Assembly (NCBI GenBank): GCA_028678715.1
Contig: JAJRCY010000004.1
Coordinates: 1 to 13,998, forward strand
Origin: Methanomicrobiales archaeon
GTDB taxonomy: Archaea; Halobacteriota; Methanomicrobia; Methanomicrobiales; JACTUA01
DNA length: 13,998 nt
Direction: 5' to 3'
This document shows, one piece after another, positions 1-6,558 of this stretch; position 1 is the first letter of the stretch, and every line of letters begins with the position of its first letter. The notes under the pieces are model-generated. The model saw nothing but the letters and a program-made list of their open reading frames with translations. It searched no databases and was not told the origin of the DNA. Both the position numbers and the translations under genes were made by a program.

Positions 1-853
1 CCCGCAGCGGCTGGATCTCGTGGGCAGCGGCCTCGATGTCCTTCTCAGCGAGCACCACCGACTGGATCGACTGCACCGCGTCCCCGCAGTTGTGGGCCTC
101 GTCGATGAGGAGCAGGATCTCCTGCGGCTCCGCCCCCAGCTGCAGGTAGAGCTGCTCCCGGATGGCATCGTCCAGGACATGGTGGAAGTTGAGGAGAATC
201 ACGTCCGCGCTGCGGGCGGCCTGGAGCATCACCTCGTACGGGCAGCACTCCCCGGCGAGGGGCGGGAGGGACTCCGGTGCCACCGATTCCCGCAGCACCC
301 GGTCCGCCTTCGCCCGCAGGAGCGCTGACGGGATCATGTGGAGGGCCTCCCCCTCGTCTGCCGCAAAGGACCTGCCGTGGATGAAGTAGGGGCAGATCAG
401 GGGGTTCTCCGGGTCCATGCGCCGGATCTGCTGCCGGATGACCCGGTCCCTGGCCGGTACCAGGGATCCCGCCTCTGCCCGGTCCCGCATGAGTGCGGTG
501 GAGAGGGCCTTCACCCCCTCGCAGCGCCGGTACACGTCCCCGCGTCCCCCCAGCAGGCACATCTGCCTCTTCCCGATCAGGTACGCATACCGCAGGTCCG
601 GCTGTTTCTCTCGGATGAGAGAGAGCTCCCGGAGGAAGGTGACGAGCTGGCTCTTCGTCCGGACGGCGACGATGACCCTGCGGTCCCCGGCCTCTGCGAG
701 GAGCGCCGCGACAACTGCCGACTTCCCGCTCCCCGTGGGGGCATCGATCAAAAGGATCCCGCCCTTCCGGGCAACCGCCGCGGCGGCGTCCAGCATCTCC
801 CGCTGGTGGGGCCGGTAGGCCGGGTAGGGGAACCAGGCGGCGAGGGGATCCAT
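1..853 (-). CDS. XPD/Rad3-like DNA helicase (superfamily 2, DEAH), N-terminal part
   Basis: Partial: 284 codons are visible on the minus strand and the gene continues past the left edge. The product is an ATP-dependent 5'-3' DNA helicase of the XPD/DinG family, acting in DNA repair or unwinding. Seen: a YRPHQ segment (residues 13-17), Walker A APTGSGKS (38-45) and a DEAH box LLIDEAHN (248-255). Between them is the cysteine-bearing insert typical of XPD Fe-S domains, with C99, C111, C154 (ICPYF) and C203/C204 (CCPYE) as candidate cluster ligands. The spacing is looser than in model XPDs, so the cluster is inferred. An in-frame ATG at 874 would add seven residues (MTSNVIP). I chose the ATG at 853 because an A-rich TATA-like stretch lies about 28 nt upstream and no ribosome binding site precedes either start, which suggests leaderless transcription. 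It is divergent from purB. Confidence 0.9.
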   Translation of the reverse strand, partial: MDPLAAWFPYPAYRPHQREMLDAAAAVARKGGILLIDAPTGSGKSAVVAALLAEAGDRRVIVAVRTKSQLVTFLRELSLIREKQPDLRYAYLIGKRQMCLLGGRGDVYRRCEGVKALSTALMRDRAEAGSLVPARDRVIRQQIRRMDPENPLICPYFIHGRSFAADEGEALHMIPSALLRAKADRVLRESVAPESLPPLAGECCPYEVMLQAARSADVILLNFHHVLDDAIREQLYLQLGAEPQEILLLIDEAHNCGDAVQSIQSVVLAEKDIEAAAHEIQPLR

Positions 854-875
854 CGGTATGACGTTGGATGTCATC

Positions 876-886
876 GGTTTTTTAGG
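876..886 (-). promoter_or_regulatory. TATA-like element for the helicase gene
   Basis: On the minus strand this reads CCTAAAAAACC, centred about 28 nt upstream of the ATG at 853. That is the usual archaeal TATA-box-to-transcription-start distance, so transcription could begin at the start codon (leaderless). The element is weak and the call is positional inference. Confidence 0.35.
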
Positions 887-954
887 CTTGCATGCGCTCG
901 CTGATCTCTCATCCGATAATCGTAGGAGTGGAGAGAAACCGACGTGGAGCCGCC

Positions 955-1019
955 ATCCTCATAGGGGTGGGGTCGGGAGGGGGCTCTGCCCCCTCCCGTC
1001 GCCCTCTCCCGGTGAGGAT
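955..1019. repeat. Family A intergenic palindromic repeat, copy A1
   Basis: The ends are ATCCTCA (955-961) and TGAGGAT (1013-1019), an inverted repeat. Inside is a perfect 11-bp hairpin, CGGGAGGGGGC (974-984) and its complement (988-998), with a TCT loop. The same core recurs at 10910-10934 and 11127-11151. It lies in the 293-nt gap between the divergent helicase gene and purB; the rest of that gap shows no gene. Function unknown. It could form a strong RNA hairpin or be a non-autonomous mobile element. Confidence 0.8.
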
Positions 1020-1132
1020 AGTCGCGCCAAGTTGGTTCTCCCGACAACAAATGCAGGGTACTTTTCTGGAACGCACGACATGTCCGATATTCCACCTCCC
1101 GCCCCCTTGCGATCTCCTTTTTACCCTTCCGC

Positions 1133-1140
1133 GGAGAGAG
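1133..1140 (+). promoter_or_regulatory. purB ribosome binding site
   Basis: GGAGAGAG ends 6 nt before the ATG at 1147 and fixes that start against an 85-codon in-frame upstream extension that would run through repeat A1. TATA-like candidates upstream are GATATT (1086-1091) and TTTTTAC (1118-1124). The first fits a leadered transcript better. Confidence 0.6.
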
Positions 1141-1146
1141 AAGATC

Positions 1147-2490
1147 ATGCCTGTCCATCCCATCGAGTCCCGCTACGGCACCCCGGAGATGCGGGCCGTC
1201 TGGTCCGAGGAGCACCGCTACCGGTGCATCCTTGCAGCCGAGGTGGCCCTCGCGCGGGCCGAGGCCCGCCACGGCATCCTGCCCCGGAAGGAGGCGGAGG
1301 CGATCGCCGCTGCCTCGGACCGGGCGAGCCTGGCCCGGGCAAAGGAGATTGAAGCCGAGATCGGCCACGACATGATGGCGATCGTGAAGTCACTCGCCGA
1401 GGTCTCCGGGGAGGCGGGGGGATGGGTCCACTTCGGCGCCACGTCGAACGACATGCTGGACACGGCAACCGGCCTCCAGCTCCGGGACTCCCTGGTGTTC
1501 CTGGACCAGAAGCTCCGCGCCCTGCTCCGGGTGCTCCTGGACCGTGCACAGGCGACGCGGATGCTCGTCTGCGCCGCGCGGACGCACGGCCAGATCGGGG
1601 TTCCCACCACCTACGGCCTCCGGTTCGCCATCTGGGCCAGCGAGGTGGCCCGGCACATCGATCGCCTGGCCGAGATCCTCCCCCGGGTGGCGGTGGGGAA
1701 GCTGACGGGGGCGGTGGGTACCCAGGCGGCTCTCGGGGAGAAGGGGATGGAGGTGCAGGAGACGATGATGCAGCTCCTGGGAATCCCGGCGGTGGACGTG
1801 GCGAACCAGGTGGTGCCCCGGGACCGGTACGCCGAGTACATCATGTTCCTGGCCGGCGTTGCAACCACGCTCGACAAGATCGGGATCGAGATCCGGACCC
1901 TGCAGCGGACCGAGATCGCCGAGGTGGAGGAGGCCTTCGGGAAGCAGCAGGTGGGGTCCAGCACCATGCCCCACAAGCGCAACCCGGTGAAGAGCGAGCA
2001 GGTCTGCGGCCTGGCCCGGGTGGTGCGGGCCGCGGTCGAACCGGCGCTCCAGAATAACACCCTCTGGGACGAGCGGGATCTCACCAACTCCTCGTGCGAG
2101 CGGGTGATCCTCCCCGAGGCCACGATCCTCGCCGACCACATCCTGCAGGTGATGACCCGGGTCCTGGAAGGCCTCACCATCAACCGGAAGAACGTGAGGA
2201 AAAACCTCGCGCTGCTGGGTGGGATCCCCCTCGCCGAGAGCGTGATGGTGGAGCTGACCCGCCGGGGGCTGGGAAGGCAGGAGGCCCACGAGATCCTCCG
2301 GGAATCATCCATGCAGGCCCTCGCGGGCGGGAAGACCCTGGCATCGGTGCTGGCAGGGAACCGGAAGGTCACCACCCTCATCCCCCGGGAGGAGATCGAG
2401 GCCCTGCTGGAGCCCGAGCGGTACATCGGCACAGCCCCGGAGCAGGTGGACCGGCTCGTCGCCCGCCTCACCCCCCTATGCGCCTCGTAG
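1147..2490 (+). CDS. purB: Adenylosuccinate lyase
   Basis: 447 aa, normal length for the family. It catalyses two fumarate-releasing steps in purine synthesis: SAICAR to AICAR, and adenylosuccinate to AMP, in the cytosol. Seen: the PurB-type N-terminus RYGTPEMRAVWSEE, the RTHGQ motif (residues 145-149) with the catalytic-acid His147, and the fumarate lyase signature GSSTMPHKRNP (270-280) with the flexible-loop catalytic serine. The N-terminus and loop favour PurB over argininosuccinate lyase or fumarase. The start is supported by a GGAGAG site 6 nt upstream. The 3' end overlaps the next gene by 13 nt, so it opens the large cluster ending with trmJ. Its connection to the downstream amidation and tRNA genes appears to be operonic rather than enzymatic. 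Confidence 0.95.
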   Translation: MPVHPIESRYGTPEMRAVWSEEHRYRCILAAEVALARAEARHGILPRKEAEAIAAASDRASLARAKEIEAEIGHDMMAIVKSLAEVSGEAGGWVHFGATSNDMLDTATGLQLRDSLVFLDQKLRALLRVLLDRAQATRMLVCAARTHGQIGVPTTYGLRFAIWASEVARHIDRLAEILPRVAVGKLTGAVGTQAALGEKGMEVQETMMQLLGIPAVDVANQVVPRDRYAEYIMFLAGVATTLDKIGIEIRTLQRTEIAEVEEAFGKQQVGSSTMPHKRNPVKSEQVCGLARVVRAAVEPALQNNTLWDERDLTNSSCERVILPEATILADHILQVMTRVLEGLTINRKNVRKNLALLGGIPLAESVMVELTRRGLGRQEAHEILRESSMQALAGGKTLASVLAGNRKVTTLIPREEIEALLEPERYIGTAPEQVDRLVARLTPLCAS

Positions 2491-3464
2491 GCTGGGTGGA
2501 GAGCGGCGGACATCTTCTCACCGGCGAACGGGTGGCCGACCTCCTCCGGAAGGATCCCCTGGCACCCCTCGGTTTCGGCGGCGAGTTCACTCTGGAGTGG
2601 GACGGCTGCACCTGCACCGATCCCCTGGGGGTACTGGGAAGCCCCTTCCCCCCGGGCGTGCTCGTCTGCGACGGCACTGCCAGGGGAACGGTGGCGCCCG
2701 ATGTGCCCGACCTGGAACTGGAGCCTGCGCTCCAGGTATCGGTGGCGCTCCGGCGGGACGGGGGGGTAGTCGCGCTCTCAGGCGGCGTGGACTCGGCGCT
2801 TCTCGCCGCCCTCGCCGGTCTCCCCTGCGTGACGGTGGGGATGGAGGGATCCCCGGACTTTCTCTGGGCGGAGCAAGTCGCATCCTTCCTCGGGCTCCCG
2901 CACCGCCGGGTGGTGATCTCCCCGGAGGAGGCCGACCGCGCCATCCCCGCCGTCCTCCGGGCCATCCCGCGGAAGGCCCCTCTGGACCTCTCCATTGCCC
3001 TCACCCTCTTCTTCGTCTGCCGGGCTGCCGCGGAGGAGGGGTACCGCCGGGTCCTCTGCGGGCAGGGTGCGGACGAGCTCTTTGCCGGCTATGCACGGCA
3101 CCGGGAGAGTACCGATCTTGCATCCGATCTCCGGCGGGATTTCTCCGGTATCCATGCCCAGGCGGTCCGGGACCAGGCGGTGGCCCGGCTCCACGCTACC
3201 AGCCTCTCGTACCCGTACCTGGACCCGCGGGTGGTGCGCGCTGCCGGCCGGATCCCCGCCGGGGTCCTGGTAGCGGGAGGGGTGGGGAAGCAGCCCCTCC
3301 GGGCCATCGCCGCCCGCCATCTGCCCGCGGAGGTGGCAGGGAGGGGGAAGAAAGCGATGCAGTACGGGAGCGGGATCTGGCGGCACCTCCTCAGGCGTGC
3401 ACGCGAAAACGGTTATAAACGGTCCGTGCAAGGGTACTTAGACTGGGTGACGAGGGGGCAGTGA
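2478..3464 (+). CDS. Asparagine synthase-like ATP-pyrophosphatase with degenerate glutaminase domain
   Basis: 328 aa, against over 500 for classical AsnB. Residues about 95-310 form an AsnB-type synthetase domain: PP-loop SGGVDSA (101-107), GQGADELFAGY (195-205), SYPYLDPRVV (244-253) and a C-terminal KQPLR...GKKAMQ segment. The first 70 residues resemble only the tail of an Ntn glutaminase domain (FGGEFTLEWDG..DPLG). They lack the N-terminal catalytic Cys2, since the protein starts MRLVGW. It should therefore bind and adenylate a substrate with ATP but cannot itself release ammonia from glutamine by the class II mechanism. The substrate is unknown: it may use free ammonia, receive ammonia from a partner, or have another acceptor. 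It overlaps purB by 13 nt and its stop overlaps the gatC start (TGATG), suggesting translational coupling with the tRNA amidotransferase. Confidence 0.85.
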   Translation: MRLVGWVESGGHLLTGERVADLLRKDPLAPLGFGGEFTLEWDGCTCTDPLGVLGSPFPPGVLVCDGTARGTVAPDVPDLELEPALQVSVALRRDGGVVALSGGVDSALLAALAGLPCVTVGMEGSPDFLWAEQVASFLGLPHRRVVISPEEADRAIPAVLRAIPRKAPLDLSIALTLFFVCRAAAEEGYRRVLCGQGADELFAGYARHRESTDLASDLRRDFSGIHAQAVRDQAVARLHATSLSYPYLDPRVVRAAGRIPAGVLVAGGVGKQPLRAIAARHLPAEVAGRGKKAMQYGSGIWRHLLRRARENGYKRSVQGYLDWVTRGQ

Positions 3465-3733
3465 TGGTCTCGGAAGAAGAGGTCCTCCGTATCGCGGAAC
3501 TGGCTGACATCGGTATCGGAAAGGAGGAACTCCCACCCTTCACCCGGGACTTCAACGCGATCCTGGACTATTTTGCGGTGCTGGACCGCGTGCCTGCCGG
3601 CGAGGGATGGAAGGCTGAGATCGCGAATGTCCTGCGGGAGGATGAGGTAACCCCCTCCCTCCCCCGGGAGGAGGTGCTCGCCCTCGCCGACGCTGCCGAG
3701 GACGGGTACATCCGTGCCCCCCGGGTGATGTGA
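3464..3733 (+). CDS. gatC: Aspartyl/glutamyl-tRNA amidotransferase subunit C
   Basis: 89 aa, the usual size for this small subunit. GatC wraps around GatA and GatB and stabilises the amidotransferase that turns Asp-tRNA(Asn) into Asn-tRNA(Asn). In archaea Gln-tRNA is normally made by GatDE instead. Seen: VLRIAELADIGI at the N-terminus, the mid-segment FNAILDYFAVLDRV, and the DEVTPSLPREEVL region typical of the family. The ATG at 3464 shares bases with the upstream stop (TGATG); a GTG at 3461 would add one residue. The end overlaps the gatA start in the same way, so the three subunits are probably made in coupled fashion. Confidence 0.93.
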   Translation: MVSEEEVLRIAELADIGIGKEELPPFTRDFNAILDYFAVLDRVPAGEGWKAEIANVLREDEVTPSLPREEVLALADAAEDGYIRAPRVM

Positions 3734-5028
3734 TGGCAAGGGGAGAGACGCACCGGGATCCCCTGAACGCCTTCATCACCCTTGCAGAGATCCCCCCGCG
3801 GGCACCCGGGCGCCTCTCCGGCATCACGGTGGCCGTAAAGGACAACATCAGCACGCGGGGGGTGGAGACCACCTGCGGCTCCCGGATTCTTTCGGGCTAC
3901 GTGCCCCCGTACGACGCCCATGTCGTGGATCTGATCCGGAACGAGGGGGCACTCATATCAGGGAAGACCAACATGGACGAGTTCGGCATGGGCTCCTCCA
4001 CCGAGAACAGCGGCTTCGGCCCCGCCCATAATCCCAGGGACCCGGAGCGGGTCACCGGCGGCTCCTCGGGCGGCAGCGCGGCGGCGGTGGCATCGGGCAT
4101 GGCCCGGATGGCCCTCGGGACCGACACGGGGGGGTCCATCCGGTGCCCGGCCGCCTTCTGCGGCATCGTCGGCCTGAAACCCACCTACGGCAGGGTCTCC
4201 CGGTACGGCCTCGTGGCCTACGCCAACTCCCTGGAGCAGATTGGCCCCATGGCTGCATCGGTGGCGGACTGCTCGCTGCTGATGGAGGTGATCAGCCGGT
4301 ACGATCCCCGGGATTCTACCATGCAGGACCGGCCCTACCTCCCGCGGCTCGACGGCGACATCAGGGGAATGCAGATCGGCATCCCCGCCGAGTTCTTCGG
4401 GAGAGGCGTGGACCCGGCCGTGGCCGACCGGGTCCGGAAGGCCATCGGCGTGCTGGAGGGTCTGGGGGCTGTCCTTGTGGAGTGCGCCATGCCCTCCATG
4501 GAGTACGCCCTTGCCGCCTACTATGTCACCTGCACGAGCGAAGCCTCCTCCAACCTTGCCCGGTTCGACGGCGTCCGCTACGGCCCGGCCCCGGACTACC
4601 GGAAGCCGTGGCACGAGGCGTTCCAGGAGGTGCGAATGCAGCACTTCGGTCCTGAGGTGCGGCGCAGGATCCTGATCGGCACCTTCGCCCTCTCGGCCGG
4701 CTACCACGGGAAGTACTACGGCAAGGCCCAGGTGGCCCGCCAGCATGTCCGGGAGGACTATGCCCGCCTCTTCCGCGACGTGGACCTGCTGGCCGGCCCC
4801 ACGATGCCCACGGTGGCCTGGAAGATCGGCGGGAAGTCTGATCCCCTGTCCATGTACCTGGCCGATATCCTGACGGTGCCCGCGAACCTTGCCGGGGTAC
4901 CGGCCGTCTCGGTGCCCTGCGGGACGGTGCGGGGGCTCCCGGTGGGGCTGCAGCTGACCGGGAGACCCTTCGAGGACGAGCAGGTGATGAACGCTGCGTT
5001 CGCGTACGAGCAGGGGGTGAAGGCGTGA
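3733..5028 (+). CDS. gatA: Aspartyl/glutamyl-tRNA amidotransferase subunit A
   Basis: 431 aa, about 40-50 residues shorter at the N-terminus than bacterial GatA. It is the glutaminase subunit: it hydrolyses glutamine and delivers ammonia through a tunnel to GatB. The amidase Ser-cisSer-Lys triad is intact. Lys36 is in VAVKDNI, cis-Ser111 in GGSSGGS, and the nucleophile Ser135 in TDTGGSIRCP. The K-S-S spacings (75 and 24 residues) equal those of Staphylococcus GatA (K79/S154/S178). Downstream blocks GLKPTYGRVSRYGL and SLEQIGPM are also typical. The ATG at 3733 overlaps the gatC stop (TGATG); a GTG at 3730 would add one residue. The stop overlaps the GTG start proposed for gatB. Confidence 0.96.
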   Translation: MARGETHRDPLNAFITLAEIPPRAPGRLSGITVAVKDNISTRGVETTCGSRILSGYVPPYDAHVVDLIRNEGALISGKTNMDEFGMGSSTENSGFGPAHNPRDPERVTGGSSGGSAAAVASGMARMALGTDTGGSIRCPAAFCGIVGLKPTYGRVSRYGLVAYANSLEQIGPMAASVADCSLLMEVISRYDPRDSTMQDRPYLPRLDGDIRGMQIGIPAEFFGRGVDPAVADRVRKAIGVLEGLGAVLVECAMPSMEYALAAYYVTCTSEASSNLARFDGVRYGPAPDYRKPWHEAFQEVRMQHFGPEVRRRILIGTFALSAGYHGKYYGKAQVARQHVREDYARLFRDVDLLAGPTMPTVAWKIGGKSDPLSMYLADILTVPANLAGVPAVSVPCGTVRGLPVGLQLTGRPFEDEQVMNAAFAYEQGVKA

Positions 5029-6551
5029 CCGCGACCGGCGGCGCGGCGGCTGCCGGCAGCGGCCTGATGGCCGCCGACGTCAGCCGGGAAACGGTCACCG
5101 GCGGCCTGAAGGCCGCAAGCGGTGGCCGCGATACCGTCATCATCGGCCTTGAGGTCCACTGCCAGCTCAACACGGCCAGCAAGCTCTTCTGCGGCTGCTC
5201 CACGGACTATCGCAGCGATCCCCCCAACACCCATGTCTGCCCCACCTGCATGGGCCTGCCCGGTTCCCTCCCAGCCATGAACCGCAGGGCCGTGGAGTAT
5301 GCCCTGCGGGTGGCAAAGGCCCTGAACTGCCGGGTGGCGGAGGAGGCCGAGTTTGCCCGGAAGAACTACTTCTACCCCGACCTCCCCAAGGGATTCCAGA
5401 TCACCATGTACAACCGGCCCCTGGCCGAGGGAGGCTACCTGGATATTGAGGGGAACGAGGGGGAAAAAAGGGTCCGCATCACCCGGATCCACCTGGAGGA
5501 GGACCCGGGCCGGCTGGTCCACATGGGCACCCCGGACCGGCCCCGGTACACTCTCGTCGACTACAACCGCAGCGGGATCCCCCTCATCGAGATCGTGACG
5601 GAGCCGGACCTGCGGTCCCCGAAGGAGGCACGGCGGCTGTTAAACGGCCTCCGGACCACGCTGGAGTACCTGGGGGTCTTCGACGGCGACCGTGAGGGGG
5701 CGCTCCGGGTGGACGCCAACATCTCGATACCAGGCAGCGAGCGGGTGGAGGTGAAGAACATCTCCTCGTACAAGGGCGTGGAGAAGGCCCTCACCTTCGA
5801 GATCGCCCGGCAGAAAGGCGTGATCCGGCGGGGCCAGAAGGTGCAGCGGGAGACCCGGCACTTCGTCGAGGCCCGGGGCGTCACCACCTCGGCCCGCTCC
5901 AAGGAGCAGGAGCACGACTACCGGTATTTCACGGAGCCGGACCTCCGTCCCCTGCAGGTCCGGGACTGGGTGGAGGGGATCGCGCTCCCCGAGCTCCCTG
6001 CCGCCCGCCGGGAGCGGTTTATGGCCCAGTACGGGATCTCTCCGGAGCACGCCCGCACCCTCTGCGGGGAACTCCGGCTGGCCGAGTTCTTTGAAGAGAT
6101 GGCACCCTGCGGGAACCCGCTCCTCGCCGCCACCTGGGTGGCGGATACACTGCAGGGGGAGCTGAACTACCGGGAGATGGAGATCGGAAAGGTGCCCCCG
6201 TCGCACTTCCGGGAGCTCCTGGAGATTCTCTGCCGGAAGGAACTCACCGATACGGCCGCGGTGGAGGTTCTGCGCCGGATGCTGGATCAGTGCCTGAAGG
6301 GGGGGGAGGTGCAGTCCCCTGCCCAGATCATGGAGAAGAACATGCTCGGGAAGACGGCAGGGGATGCCTTCACCAACGTCGTGCGGGAAGTCATCGCCGA
6401 GTGCGGAGACGCCGTCCGGGATTACCGGGCCGGGAGGGGAGAGGCCCTGAACTTCCTGGTGGGTCAGGTGATGAAGCGGACCCGGGGCCGGGCAGACCCG
6501 AAGGAGCTGACCCGAATCCTCCGTGACGAGCTGGCCCGGCAGGGGACGTGA
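5025..6551 (+). CDS. gatB: Aspartyl/glutamyl-tRNA amidotransferase subunit B
   Basis: 508 aa from the GTG at 5025. GatB binds the mischarged tRNA, activates the side-chain carboxylate with ATP and receives ammonia from GatA. Seen: the catalytic-domain start IIGLEVHCQL (residues 39-48) and zinc-site cysteines C56, C58, C72 and C75. Further on are the YFYPDLPKGFQITMY block, LIEIVTEPDL, RVDANISI, VEVKNISSYKGVEKAL, and a YqeY-like tail ending in a helical LTRILRDELARQ. The first 38 residues are an unusual Ala/Gly-rich extension that contains a duplicated sequence. A second possible start is the ATG at 5067 (residue 15). Neither start has a strong binding site, but the GTG overlaps the gatA stop, which favours coupling. 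The stop is 7 nt before topA. Confidence 0.95.
   Translation: MTATGGAAAAGSGLMAADVSRETVTGGLKAASGGRDTVIIGLEVHCQLNTASKLFCGCSTDYRSDPPNTHVCPTCMGLPGSLPAMNRRAVEYALRVAKALNCRVAEEAEFARKNYFYPDLPKGFQITMYNRPLAEGGYLDIEGNEGEKRVRITRIHLEEDPGRLVHMGTPDRPRYTLVDYNRSGIPLIEIVTEPDLRSPKEARRLLNGLRTTLEYLGVFDGDREGALRVDANISIPGSERVEVKNISSYKGVEKALTFEIARQKGVIRRGQKVQRETRHFVEARGVTTSARSKEQEHDYRYFTEPDLRPLQVRDWVEGIALPELPAARRERFMAQYGISPEHARTLCGELRLAEFFEEMAPCGNPLLAATWVADTLQGELNYREMEIGKVPPSHFRELLEILCRKELTDTAAVEVLRRMLDQCLKGGEVQSPAQIMEKNMLGKTAGDAFTNVVREVIAECGDAVRDYRAGRGEALNFLVGQVMKRTRGRADPKELTRILRDELARQGT
5060..5116 (+). repeat. 15-nt direct repeat within the 5' end of gatB
   Basis: CGGCCTGATGGCCGC (5060-5074) and CGGCCTGAAGGCCGC (5102-5116) differ at one base, and each is nearly palindromic. 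They encode SGLMAA and GGLKAA in the extra N-terminal segment of GatB, so the extension may have grown by local duplication. Confidence 0.7.
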
Positions 6552-6552
6552 T
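6548..6552 (+). promoter_or_regulatory. topA ribosome binding site
   Basis: GTGAT overlaps the gatB stop and lies 6 nt before the ATG at 6559. It matches part of the anti-Shine-Dalgarno partner (GGTGAT). It supports 6559 as the start, giving MHLIIAEKN, over the in-frame GTG at 6523, which would add 12 residues inside gatB. Confidence 0.5.
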
Positions 6553-6558
6553 GCTCTC

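Noticed and set aside
892..1146. In-frame extension of purB by 85 codons
   Set aside because: It runs through repeat A1, has no similarity to PurB N-termini, and a good GGAGAG site precedes the ATG at 1147.
1390..2513. Long minus-strand open frames opposite purB
   Set aside because: They are GC-rich antisense shadows with low-complexity Pro/Arg/Gly content; the plus-strand frame encodes a clear PurB.
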